The position numbers were made by a program, and so were the translations under genes. From assembly GCA_012845835.1 (NCBI GenBank), contig JABAKD010000023.1, forward strand, positions 16,302,702 to 16,366,701: DNA of 64,000 nucleotides, read 5' to 3'. The DNA comes from Undaria pinnatifida (lineage: Eukaryota; Sar; Phaeophyceae; Laminariales; Alariaceae). This document shows, piece after piece, positions 33,783 to 45,299 of this stretch (the stretch's first letter is position 1; the number at the start of each line of letters is the position of its first letter). Below the pieces are notes generated by a model. The model was given only the letters and a program-made list of their open reading frames with translations, made no database searches and was not told the origin of the DNA.

Positions 33783-34020
33783 TGTACGTATATACCACAG
33801 GCTGTGACTCCCGATTCCACAGTTGTCATTTTTTTTCTGACTGATGCATGACCTGCTTAAGCTATGATATATGTGTGTACCACGTTTGGTTTGTGTTTTT
33901 TCCCGGTTGATGTACTCCTCCACTCCAGTGACAGGAGCCTGTCCTGTGACCACCAATTGATGACCACGGACTTGATTATGCGAGTTAATGTGAGCACAGC
34001 TACAACAACAACCACGTATA
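33783..34020 (+). repeat. Dispersed repeat R, copy 3
   Basis: CTCCCGATTCCACAG, GTTTGTGTTTTTTCCC, GCCTGTCCTGTGACCACC and TTATGCGAGTTAATGTGAGCAC follow the order of copy 2. It begins a few bases from the terminus of E1c. Confidence 0.65.
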
Positions 34021-34139
34021 TATAACCACGTATATGTGTACCAGGTGTGGATAAAATTGTAAGTAGAGTCTTCCACTCGGTAGACCGTACTGACGACACC
34101 AGATTATTCTTCCTTTTTATTATGAAAATTAAAATACAC

Positions 34140-34360
34140 TCCAGCTGTGAGATCGAATATTTTGTCGAAACTCATCTTTGCAAGCTGTGTGTGATACTCC
34201 GATCGCGCATATTAGGGGTTGTGTGTCCTCATTAAGGATATACGTCGGCGACTCCCCTTGCAACTACAGTGTAGCTATCAGGGTCAACAGGGTGATGTTA
34301 GGCAGTCTGTGCGCGGAAACTATAAAACCCGTTTCTGAGAGGGACAAAATCTGACAGCTG
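34140..34360 (+). repeat. Direct repeat D, left copy
   Basis: Shares TGAGATCGAA-ATTT-GTCGAAACTC, TCATCTTTGCAAGCT, GGTCAACAGGGTGATG and GAAACTATAAAACCCGT with 42252-42475, about 8.1 kb away in the same orientation. Confidence 0.75.
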
Positions 34361-35260
34361 TGGAAGGAAATGCATCAGTTTAACAAGTGAATCCTGTGAG
34401 TCGAATATCCGGTGAGGGGAGGGCGGAGTTTTGAAGGACGTGGGGGCCTGATTTTGATCAAAAGGGGGGCGGGAGGGGAGAAGGGGGGGGGAGGGGACGG
34501 GTGGGGCAGGTCTATTTGTGCGTGGAAACTATACATATTTCTTGTGGGGGAGGGGGAGGAATGTGGCGGGGGGGGGGGCGGGGGCGGGGGGGGAGGGCTT
34601 TAGGTCGCATAGATGTAGGGGTTGGCTATACGCGTGGTGCTAGGTCTAGGCGATGGTGCGGGTGGTGGGTGAAGGAGGGGGCGTTGGGGACGGGGGTGGG
34701 TGGGAATTGCAGCAGCGGCATGGACGGCTCTGAAACGATAACGAGGCGATATCCAGGGCGTGGAAGTGTTTATTACTCTGGCGGATTTCGATAGTAGGTG
34801 GGGCGTTAATCATACATGTAGGGGCCTACTATACGCGCGGTGCTGGGTCTAGGCGATCGTGCGGGGTGTGGGGAAGGAGGGGGCGTTGGAGGGGGGAGGG
34901 GGGATAAATGAAAGCTACGTCATGGATGGCTAGAAAGATAATGACGTGATATCAATGGCTTATTAGTGTTTATTACTCTGGCCGATTTCGATTGTAAGTG
35001 GGGCGTTTGAACGAACTGGGCGGGGAACAAAGGGGGGGGGGGGGGGAGATGAGTTGGAGCTACGGTATGGATGGCTAGATGGATAATGAGATGATATCAG
35101 CTGGCTGGTAGTGTTTACTACTCTGGCAGATTATGATTTCAGGTGATGCGTTTAAACAAGAGGGATCGGGGGGAGGGGGGGGGGAAGCATTTCAATATGT
35201 GCGCGGAAACTACAAACCCTTGAAGGGGACGAATCTGACGGTTGCAGCAAGAAGACACCC
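34300..35260 (+). repeat. G-rich tandem array
   Basis: Units of irregular length (about 140-250 bp) carry a GTGTTTATTACTCTGGCGGAT motif (34767, 34967, 35111), a TAGGTCTAGGCGAT motif and G runs of 8-13. It opens and closes with GTGCGCGGAAACTA. A single related unit lies at 55030-55330. Confidence 0.7.
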
Positions 35261-35450
35261 CTTTATATCACCCGCCTGTGATGATTATTTTCCTAGAATG
35301 TTTGATGTTACATGTAGTATGCAACCCAGTTCTTAGGTGTAGTAAACAACGTGTCAAAAGCTTCATAATTTGTTATTGTACATGGATCGAAAGATAGAAT
35401 ATTTCAATCGATAGGTACAATCATGTACAAACCATTATTTTCTGACATCG
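35261..35450. other. Anonymous stretch
   Basis: No feature recognised. Confidence 0.3.
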
Positions 35451-35512
35451 CTATTTATAAGGAGATGCGTATTGCCAAATGCTATTTATAAGGAGATGCA
35501 TATTGCCAAATA
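35451..35512 (+). repeat. 31-bp perfect-like tandem duplication
   Basis: TATTTATAAGGAGATGC and TATTGCCAAAT are repeated twice head to tail with one substitution. Confidence 0.85.
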
Positions 35513-35519
35513 CAACAGG

Positions 35520-36080
35520 CGAGGTGATGGTCATGCAATGCCACCGCCATTGAGAACGACAGGGAGAGATGCGAATCGTTATTGTTTTGAAAGGAATGCT
35601 TAGTGTACACGCGCTCAATTACGTTACTTCGTTAGTCATACTTCGCTTGGCATAGGTTGGGAGGCGATCATGCAGGCGGTATGTACGGAATACCTTACGT
35701 AATAAGTTGGTGGTGCGGTTTACCGCAATTTCAGCATACCTCTCTGTATCTCCTCTTCACATTATTATTGTCTCACATATACGATTTTACGCCTTCGATT
35801 TTACGCCTTTGATTTTTGCCGTGCCGATGTGGGGCTCTGAGGTCGCCAAATCCAAGACAGAGATACATCTTATAAATACACCAAGCCAGGTGACGTGGGC
35901 ATGCGATGTCACCACTATTGAACGCGAGGGTGACTTTAATTTGTTAGGCATATGCTACTTCGTTTGGTAGAGGTTGTCAGGCGATCATGCAAACGGCCGG
36001 AGGCACGAAATACCCTGCGTAATAGGTTGGTAGTGCGGTCTACCGCAGTGTTAACATAACTGTCTGTACTTCTTTTTCTT
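35520..36080 (+). repeat. Diverged direct duplication, period ~360 bp
   Basis: GGCGATCATGCA, AATACC-T-CGTAATA-GTTGGT and GTGCGGT-TACCGCA occur at about 35660-35730 and 36020-36045. An upstream TGACGTGGGCATGC-ATG motif also occurs in both. Confidence 0.6.
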
Positions 36081-36735
36081 GCAATTATCTAGTGTACGAT
36101 TGTACGCCCTGTTTTCTCCCCACTGTCGTCGAAGATGTTGTGGTCCTGTCGATGTCGCGTCCATGTCTGGTGCTCTTGTTAGTGATGCTCATGAAAACAT
36201 GCCCTAGCGTGTAGTAGATGATCGCTGAGTGGTGTTCCTTGCCTTTACATCAAGCCAGGTAGTATATGTCAACGCAACCGCTTGCTTGAAAACGACAAAT
36301 AAAATTCCGCACACACCTGATACAGAGGAGACGCGGCCCGAAGATTGTTCAGTATACCGACGGTCAGGAACAGGTTATCGAGCAGCGCACTTCATTTTTA
36401 CTACCGCTCCTCACTCCACCTGAAACACTACGGGCATTCGTTGGACCCAGTTCGCTGATGCCCAAAACCAATTGCAAAGGAGGTGATGTGGTGGGCGAAT
36501 GCTATAATGATGGGCGCTGCTACGATTACCTCGTCTCTTGTTCTGTTTGTTCTTGCGTTCTTGATTAACCTGTTATTTAGCAACGAACAGTTTTGACGTA
36601 TTTTAGGTGTGCGCAAAGACTATACTTGTATGTAGACTATGCGATGTTTCCGAGTCGTAGGGACCCCAAATTGAAATCCAGGGTACATCTGTTCTATCTT
36701 TTGACTGGGCTTCGTATGTAGACGTGTAGGTGGTT
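36081..36735. other. Anonymous stretch
   Basis: Only short frames. No motif or repeat recognised. Confidence 0.35.
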
Positions 36736-36739
36736 TTAG

Positions 36740-37200
36740 TGTGTGGGCATTTTTGGTTGACGTTGTAGGCTTCGTTATCGAGTTGGTTCAGAGTGGTGTT
36801 TTCGAATACGTATTATTTTGTGTCCGCGTGGTTGTTTTAGTTGATGTTCTAGGCTTCGTTATCGTGTTGTTTCAGAGTGGTGTTTTTGAACACGTTTTAT
36901 TTTGTGTTTGCGTGGTTGTTGCTATACGTATATGTTTTGGGTGATGTTCTAGACTTCGTTATCGTGTTGTTTCAGAATGGTGTTCTCAAACACATATTAT
37001 TTGTGTCCGCGTGGATGTCGTTACACGGCTATTTTTGGGTTGATGTTCTACGCTTCATTATCGTGTTGTTTCAGAGTGGTGTTTTTGAACACGTATTTGT
37101 GTTCGCGTGGTCGTTGCTATACGTGTATGTTTTGGGTGATGTTCTAGACTTCGTTGTCGTGTTGTTTCAGAGTGGTTTTTTCAAATACATACTATTTTGC
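36740..37200 (+). repeat. 84-100 bp tandem repeat, about five units
   Basis: TTCGTTATCGTGTTGTTTCA starts units at 36771, 36855, 36954, 37054 and 37150. Each continues with GTGTTTTCGAACACG-like and TTTGTGTCCGCGTGG-like words. Because two units are near multiples of three, a valine/phenylalanine-rich frame stays open across 36877-37251; I regard it as a by-product of the repeat. Confidence 0.8.
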
Positions 37201-37204
37201 AGTG

Positions 37205-37221
37205 GTTGGGGGGGGGGGGGG
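37205..37221 (+). repeat. Poly-G run
   Basis: About 14 consecutive G. Confidence 0.9.
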
Positions 37222-37249
37222 GCTGTTGTGCATATCCGCAAAACGTATT

Positions 37250-38329
37250 GATATACGCCGAGAAAACGGCTTCGGGGGGCTAAAAAAGTTGCGAGGGACG
37301 TTTGGAAATTTCAACGTTCCCCCTCGCGGCTTTTGTCAAGTATGGTTATATGCATATTTATCCCTGGAGATAAACATGCAACAACCAACCTTGACAACTA
37401 TGGGTTGTAGTGGTATCTTTTTGTGATAAATGTATTCCTGGAACATTTAACTCCCATGGTGAGCCGCCTTCTAGGCTATTATATATGATTAAGTATGGAA
37501 ATAGGGCAATGTCATTGTGGCAACCGTGCGGTTCCAGCATTACAACGAGGGTGTTCGAATCAAAGAGCGCTAGTTTATCTCATTTACCTCGGGGATAGGT
37601 GCTGACAGCCCCTAAAACGCGGCGGGATTTCTTCTGCTGGCGGTTGGTGCGATGCCGCTGTGAGCTGCCACGCTACGCGCGTAGGCTGTTGCCTGTCCTG
37701 ACGCTCTTTTCTCGAAGTAACCTGCGGGTATGCCAAGCGAGCTCACCAGGTAGCTAACAGCACTGCTGTAGTGCCTTTCTGCTGAGTAACACATTTGTTT
37801 TGAGGTCGATCTGTGACAGGGTGTACCTACATTTACACGCGCTCGATGGCACCGGACTCGTACATTCCAGGTACTACACTACAGCTGCTGCTGCAAGTCA
37901 GACGACAACCAAAATGCTTTCGTGTGCCTCGCCTGGACGGCTGTTTACCTTCATCGTCTTGTAGGTTTGATGGTTATTGGAGTCCTGCGGTCCTGCGTGT
38001 GTATAGACGATGCTTCTGCATCAAAACATCGACCATACTGGATTTCAACGACTATTGCGAAGCACCGATCGGCTCTCGGGCTTCCACAAGCTACGTGCAT
38101 TCCATGTTGAACTAATGCACGCGCCTTCCCAATTTTCCACCGAAAACGACGGAGGGTACCAAACTAGGCGAGGTCAACATGGAATTGCTGCTCCGGTCGC
38201 AACGCCATCAATCCGTCAATTCGTCGGAGGCGCGCTGAGAACACAATATCCATACAAGGCTGCATACGAGAGTGAATCTATACACCTTTCCTATCTCGCC
38301 CCCTAACCGCAGGGTACACGTCAGAAATA
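37250..38329. other. Anonymous stretch
   Basis: No gene or repeat family recognised. A 100-codon frame at 37813-38115 has no motif and overlaps others. Confidence 0.35.
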
Positions 38330-41300
38330 ATAAGGAATCGCGTGTAAATTACTGCAATCCAGCTCTGGTTTGACGTCATTGTCGAGTGCACAGGGATACA
38401 TGATGACGCTAACGTTGGTGGTCAATCGCGGAACCCGTGCGGTTCTCGTTAGTTGAGTCAAAATGTCCTACGCCGCTTACGATTGTTGGCAAGCACACGG
38501 AATCGCGTGCTGTCATCGTGCTCCGCAGTTCGATACAAGCGTGCATTCGCCGGAGGTTTGACGGTATGGCTGGATGTGTAGATGGAAAAATGAAGTAATA
38601 TAGTGGCGCCAACGTTGATAGTAAATCGTCGTACCCGTGTCCTTCTCGTGAGTTGAAGCAAAAGTCCTACGCCGCGAAAAATTTCGACAAGGCTTAGGAA
38701 TCGCGCATGTCATGCTGCTATCGGCCTCCGCGGCTCGGCACAAGCGTACACGCCGGAGGTTTGAATTCTTTGTCGAGGGTATAGGGATACGTCAAGACAA
38801 AGGGCCGTTAACGTTGGTGGTCAATCGTCGAACTCGCCTCGTTCTCGTGGGGTAAGGCAAAAATTCCTACGCCCGCATCGAGCGTGCCGTGCTGTAATCA
38901 GGCTCCGCGGTTCGATCCACGCCTGCGCGGCGGAGCGTTGACGGTACCGTTGAGTGCGCAGAGACACATGAAGCCATAATAACGACAACATTGGTGGTAC
39001 ATCGTCGTAATCGCCCCGTTCTCGTGAGCAAAAAAAGCTCCAACGCCCAGATAAATGTCGGCAAGGGTAAGGAATCGAGCGCATGTCATGCTGCAATAGG
39101 ACTGCGCGACTCGATACAAGCATGCACGCCGGAGGTTTGACATGTCGAGTGCACAGGGATACACATGAAGATTTCATGATGATAACGTTGATGGTAAATT
39201 TGAGCAATCGCCCCGTTCTCGTCCATTATATGAAAAAAATACTCCGACGCCGAGATAAATGTCGGCAAGGGTAAGTAATCGTGCGTGTCATGCTGCAATC
39301 GGGCTCCGCGACTCGATACAAGCGTACACACCGGGAGGTTTGAACTCGTTGTCGAGTGTACAGGGATAGATGAAGAAATAATTACGTTACGATTGGTGGC
39401 CAATCGTCGTGCTGTTATAATCGCCCCGTTGTCGCGAGTTGTAAGCGAAAAAAACACCAACACAGAGATCAAAGGCGCACGAAAACAAATTTCCTGGATC
39501 CCCCCATCGGCCGGCCCGAAAAAAAAGCTTTTTTATCAAACAAAACGGGTGTTTCGAAGCCTTTTTTTACGCCTGTAGATTACCAAGACGTTGTCCAAAC
39601 GACACGTGTATGTCGTTCGCGCGTTGTTGCTGCCTGACATACGCTGTCGAGGCTGATCAATGATGAAGTGACTTGTCTAGTACCCAGTTCAAGGTCAGGT
39701 AAGTGTATAGGAACTAGTGTTGACTCGTTCTTTATATAGGAATTAGTATACGTGAGGAACCCCCCCCCCCTCCCCCTCGGCCGGCCCGGAATGAAAAAGG
39801 GGAGTGTGGGTCCAGCATGTGATTTTCGTGCGCCCTTGCTGAGATCAATGTCGGCAAGGGTAAGGAATCACGCGAGTCATGGTGCAGTTGGGTTCTTCGG
39901 CTCGTTACAAGCGTATACGCCGCAAGTTTGGTGTCATTGCCGGGTGTATAGGGATATGTAAAGATCAAGTGCTGCTAACGTTGGCGACCAATCGTCGTAG
40001 TAACCCCGTTGTCGCGAGTTGTAAGCAGAAAAAGCTCCAATGCCGAGATGTATGTCGGCGAGTGAAAGGAATTGCGCGTGTCATGCTTCAATCGATCTCT
40101 TCGACTCGAAACAAGCGTGCGCGGCGGTGGTGTGACGGTACGGTCGAGTGCACGGGGATACATGAAGCCGTATTATCGCCAACGTTGGTGGTCAATCGTC
40201 GTAATAACCCCGTTCCCGTGATTTCAACTAGAAAAAAGCTCCTTTGCCGAGATAAATGTCGGCAGGCGCAAGGAATTGCGCACGTGTCATGCTGCGATCA
40301 GGCTCCGTGACTCGATACAAGCGTGCACGCCGGAGGCTACATGTAGTTGTTTGGTGCACAGGGATACGTGACGCAATAAATACGGGAAATATTTTGGTCA
40401 ATCGTCGCAATATAATCTCGACGTCGTGAGTTATAAACAAAAAAGCTCCGACGCCGCGATAAAAGTCGGCAAGGACAAGGAATCGCGCGTGTCTTGCTGA
40501 AATCGGCCTCCGCAGCTCAATACAAGCGTACACACCGGAGTTTTGATGCCATTCTCGAGAGCATAGGGATACATGAAGATAAAATGCCGCCAACGTTGGT
40601 GTTCACTTATCGTAATCGCCCCGTCCTCGTGAGTTGAGACAAAATCTCCAATGCCACGAGAAATGTCGATAAGGGTGAGGGATCGCGCGTCTTACGTTCG
40701 ATTCAGGCTCTTCGGCTCGATACAAGCGTGCACGATGGTGGCTTGACCGTACAGTCGACTGCACGGGGATACATGAAGCCGTATTATCGCCAACGTTGGT
40801 GGTCAATCGTTGTGACAGCCCCGTTGTCGTGAGTTATAAGCAAAAAAAGCTCTTACGCCGAGAAATATTTCGGCAAGTGTAAGGAATCGCGCACGTGTCA
40901 TGCTGTAATCGGGCTCCCTGACTCGATACAAGCGTGCACGCCGTACGTTTGACGTAACCGTCGAATTCACAGGGATACATGGCGCTTTTTAAACGCCAAA
41001 GAGTTTTGGTCAACCGTGGTAATCCGTGATAATAAACCCCGTTGTCGTGAGTTACAGGGAAAAACTCCAACACCGAGAAAAATGTCGGCAAGGGTAAGGA
41101 ATGGCGCCAGCCATCCTGTAATCGGCCTCCGCGACTCGTTACAAACATACACACCGGAGATTTGACGTCATTGTCGAGTGACCACTAATACATGACGCCA
41201 ATTAAACGCCAACGTTTTTTGGTCGACCGTCGTAATAACCCCGTTGTCGTGAGTGCAACAAAAAAAACTCCTACGCAGCGATTGATGTCGGCAAGGGCAA

Positions 41301-41960
41301 GGAATCGCGCGTGTCATGCCGCGATCGGCCTCAGCGGCTCGATACGAGCATACACGCCGGAGGTTCGATGGCATTTTTTATTTTAGAGGGATGCAGAGAG
41401 TAATAATAACGCCAGCGCTGGTGGTCAATTGTCAAAATCGCTCCGTTCTCGAGAATTGTAGGCAGAAAAAGCTCCGACGCCGATATAAACGTTGACTAGG
41501 GTAGCGAATCGCGCATGTCATGCTTCAATAGAGCTCAGCTACTCGATACCAGCGTACACGCCGGGGCTTTGAAGTCGAGTGTGCAGGGATAAATGAAGAT
41601 ATTATGACGATAATGCTGGTGACCAATTGTCGTAGTTGCCCCGCTCTTGTGAGTTTTACGCAAAAAAAAGTCCTACGCAGACATCTATGTCGGTAACGGT
41701 GAGGAATCACGCGCGCCATGCCGCAATCGGGTTCCGCGACTCGATACAAGCGTGCAAGGCGGGGGTTCGATGTCTATGTCGAGTGTCCAGGAATACAAAA
41801 CACCATGGTAACGCCAACATTGGCGGTCAATCGTCGTAACATCCCCTTGGTCATCAATTATAACCGAAAACTAGCTTTTTCGCCGCGGTAAACGTCGGCA
41901 AGAGTAAGTAATCGAGCATGTCACGCTGCAATCGGGCTCCACGGCTTTTAAGTCGTTGTC
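38330..41960 (+). repeat. ~203-bp satellite array
   Basis: The anchor GTTGGTGGTCAATCGTCGT recurs near 38414, 38613, 38813, 38990, 39186, 39390, 39980, 40183, 40391, 40594, 40795, 41003, 41215, 41420, 41620 and 41819: spacing 177-212 bp, mostly 199-208. Each unit then has CCCCGTTCTCGTGAGTT, AAAAAGCTCC-ACGCCGAGA, ATGTCGGCAAGGGTAAGGAA, TCATGCTGCAATCGGGCTCC, CGATACAAGCGTGCACGCCG and ACAGGGATACATGAAG. Units differ by an estimated 10-25%. A non-satellite segment (39480-39830) interrupts the array. Many minus-strand frames repeat the same peptide words and are satellite by-products. Confidence 0.9.
39480..39830. other. Insert within the 203-bp array
   Basis: Begins after AACACCAACACAGAGATCAAAG and ends before AGATCAATGTCGGCAAGGG. 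CCCCC-TCGGCCGGCCCG-A occurs at both ends of the insert (39500 and 39765), about 270 bp apart, which suggests an inserted or duplicated element. No gene. Confidence 0.55.
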
Positions 41961-42251
41961 TTTGAGCGGAGCAGCTTAATGACCTTCCAAGACCACAAAA
42001 ATAGATCCTGATGAACTGCCGTACGCACCACGAGCTAGAGCCACGACGAACAAGACTGGCGATATTCAAAGTTATATCCGCACCCGTTCCGACAAGGATT
42101 CTTGTATTGGGATGCGATCAATGCCGTTTCTTGTATGACTGCAGTTGGTGCATGTTTTGTTGCCCAGTTTGCGACCTGTAGTTCTCACCAAACGTTTTGC
42201 TCTGTTTTTATTAATCGGAGCCTGAGTATATTCTAAACATGTTGAAATACA

Positions 42252-42475
42252 TTTCCTCTTATGAGATCGAAGATTTCGTCGAAACTCATCTTTGCAAGCT
42301 ATGTGTGACACACTCCGATTGCGCGTATTACTGAGTGTGTGTGTGCTCATTGAGGATATAGGTCGGCGGCTGCCCTTACATTTAGCGTGTACCACGGTCA
42401 ACAGGGTGATGGTAACCAATTTGTGCACGAAACTATAAAACCCGTACTTGAGAGGAAAAGAATCTGACGGCAAGG
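42252..42475 (+). repeat. Direct repeat D, right copy
   Basis: Counterpart of 34140-34360, same orientation and order of motifs. With the left copy it frames the region of tandem arrays. Confidence 0.75.
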
Positions 42476-42479
42476 TTGT

Positions 42480-42790
42480 GTTCTGTAGGGTACGTAAAAA
42501 CCGTACCCGCGGTATTCACCCCGGGTATTACCCTTTAAAGAACGTCTGGAAGTTCTGTAGGGCATTCATACCGGTACCCCCAACTTCTGGTGTTCTGCAC
42601 GACATTCACACCTGTACTCGGAACTCTGCAAGTTCTGTACGCCCGTGGCCAAGTTCTGTAAGATTATCATACCCTTACCCGGAAATTCTGTGATTCCTGT
42701 AAGACTGCTTGTGGCACAATACCCGGGGTACGGGTATACCATCGTTGCGATACCCGGGGAGCTCTGTACTCATTCAGGTTTAATTCGAAA
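42480..42790 (+). repeat. ACCCGGAACTTCTG-word block 1
   Basis: Degenerate repetition of TACCCG, GGAACTTCTG, AAGTTCTGTA and CATACC words about every 45-55 bp, with CCCGGGGTACGGGTA near its end. Confidence 0.7.
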
Positions 42791-43326
42791 AGTGTAGTAT
42801 GCATTAATTAGGGTGTCATGTTTTGTCAACCGCACAAACCGAACACCGAACACAGCAAGCAGTACGTATCATACAATAAGAGCACCTACAGGTTGTTGAT
42901 GTTTCTTTCCTTTCTAAGGGCACGTATTAACGTAATAAGGAAGGATACTTTTGAATCGAAACTATTATTTTTCAATGAATCGAATTGAGTTCGATTCCAG
43001 TTGTTTGAAACAACGATTTTTTTCCTCCTATCGGGAAACCACGAATTGCGTATTGTCAATGTTTTTTTTTTCCGATCGGAATTACAATAATGCAGATCTC
43101 GCTATCATATCATCGGAGTCTAGTAACTGTTCTCTGTTTTCGGTAGCTTTGCTTCTTTGTCGTGGCACTTGGCTTATCGAGCTAGTGGAAAAATTGGGCT
43201 TGCGACCGCCAATATTATTTTTTAGCCGCCACAGCCGGGGTACGCTATGGTATGATCTGTGTTACAGAAGAACAGTAGTAGTAGACGTATGTGTTATTTC
43301 CTATGAGTACATCAGTGTATGCGGTA
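42791..43326. other. Anonymous stretch before E1d
   Basis: A plus-strand frame from 42951 stays open for about 125 codons before running into E1d. It is Phe/Ser/Asn-rich and has no recognised domain. The frame's end inside the transposable element shows that, if it was ever a gene, it is not intact. Confidence 0.25.
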
Positions 43327-45229
43327 CAAGGGCTCCGCTGCGCGGGCGGCTGACGCCGCCCGCTACGCTCGCGCAAGGAAGATTTCTACTAATAAATATG
43401 AAGTGGGCAGAAAGAAGAGGCCCATAATAATGATTTAGACAAGTGCAACTAGCGATTTGATAATGCCAAAAGCTACTTGTGCGGAGCTGATTGCCCTGTC
43501 TGTGCTGTGCTGCATGCTGGCGATGTCACGTTCTGATCGGCAGTAGTACGGATGTAATTTGCGAAGAAAAAATCACGAAAAGGACCGAGATGGAGAACAA
43601 AACCAACGACGAAAAAGCAAAAAGACGAGTACACACATGTACCAACGGTACCTGGTACCTGGTACTTCGCCCAATACCTGGTGGTACTCTGTGTGGTTCT
43701 AAAGAAAGCCCAGGGCTCCGCTTCGCGGGCGGCTGACGCCGCCCGCTACGCTCGCGCAAGAAAGAATGCAACTAACTGAAACATGCAAATAAATGGGGCA
43801 GGAAGAAGAGGCCCGTGATTATTTGGTGCGAATAGCGAAGTGATAATGCCAAGAGGTGCTTGTGCAGAGCTAATTGCCCTGCGCTGTGCTGTGTGCTTGT
43901 TGATGTCACGTTCTGAATGACAGTACGTGCGATATTTGCGGGGGGGGGGGGGGCATGGGGACCGCGAGAGGACTATCAACTGAAGAAAGCAAAAAGACGA
44001 GTACACAAAAACACGTACATAACTCTGGTATCTGTATCTTACCTGGTACTACAACTTCTACTAGTAACTGCTGCTGTATGTTCAAAAGAACGCACAGCGC
44101 CGCACGACACAGCACCGCAAAACGAAGGGCAAGGCACGGCACCGCACTGCGCTGCGCTGCCGAGCTCTATATATAGCCGAGCTGAACTGAGCTGAGGGTG
44201 CATTGTTTGTGATCCAACAACGTCATATTTACAAACCTGGTGTAGTATTAGTACCGGTACGTGGTATGATACTGGCATGTACGAACTAGTAAAAAAGTAC
44301 AGCAAAGCACGCAGCATGGCAAAGCACGGCAAAGCACGGCAAAGCACGGCAAAGCACGGCAAAGCACGGCGCTGCGCTCTGCTGAACTAGAGCTGCAGGG
44401 CATCGCAGGCACTGCACGGCGCTGCGTTGCTGTGAGCTATAGCGCTGCGGTGGGGTGCTGGGCGGCGTGGAGCTGATGAGCCAAACCCAGATCTCAGCTG
44501 ATGAAACTTCGTCAAGTACAAAACAAATGGTGGGAATCAAATGAAAGCTAAAGCTGGACCGTTCCGTAGGTAATGCACAGGCGGCAAATTAGCGGCAATT
44601 GGAAGGAAGTTCAACTTACTACACGAAAAGGAAGAAAAAATCGCGAAAAAGTTCAAAACCATGTTGGCAGAAAAACCAAATTTGCAGGAAGCAGCTGAAA
44701 AGTCAAGAAACAACAAAACGAGCAGAAACAAAAATAATAAAGGCCGAGCAAGAAACCAAAGAAAAGCTGGACCGTTCCGCAAGTAATGCACGGAGGCGGC
44801 GTCGAAGTGGACCCCCGGAGATGCCAGGGAGGTGCCAACCGAGCACTTTCAGAAAAAAAGATCCAAGTCTATATTCAACTTATTACGCAGAAAAAACACA
44901 GAAGGAAGGAAGCAAAAATCCCGAAAGGGTTCCAAAAAAACGTTTCGGCAACAAACAAATTTAGAGGAAGCAACTGAAAAAGTAAATAAACAACGGACAA
45001 CATAAGCAGAACTAAAAATAATGTGGCGGAGCAAGAATTCAAAGAAAAGCTGGACCGTTCCGCTAAACAACTGGAAAAACGAGCAGAACCAAAAATAATG
45101 TGGCGGAGCAAAAATTCAAAGAAAAGCTGGACCGTTCCGCAAGTAACGCGCGGAGGCGGCATCGTGGGACCCCCGGAAATGCCAGGGGTGCACCAACCGA
45201 GCACTTTCAGCATAAAGAAGTTAGTAAGT
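43327..45229 (-). mobile_element. TA-site hairpin element E1, copy d
   Basis: After TA (43325-43326) it starts CAAGGGCTCCGCTGCGC with the hairpin near 43341-43363. A second hairpin lies at 43713-43747, preceded by a duplicated subterminal block, mirroring E1c. The far-end block (CCCCCGGAGATGCCAGGG ... GAGCACTTTCAG) occurs twice, at 44810-44872 and 45165-45229; the first is followed by AAGTCTATA. It is unclear which is the true end. The poly-G at 43939-43952 lies inside. No coding gene. Confidence 0.65.
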
Positions 45230-45299
45230 ATATGTCAATCGTAGTGATTGGAAATACGTTGACAATTGTGTCTTTTTTTGACCAGTCAATTTCTTTTTT

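Noticed and set aside
34412..34794. Gly-rich proteins in the G-rich array
   Set aside because: Composition follows directly from GGG runs. No frame conservation between units.
38409..41374. Many minus-strand frames with similar Arg/Cys-rich peptides
   Set aside because: They repeat at the 203-bp satellite period and are broken in most units, so the similarity is due to the satellite, not a gene family.
42951..43427. 158-codon gene next to E1d
   Set aside because: The frame runs into the hairpin terminus of the transposable element and has no domain, so an intact gene is not supported.
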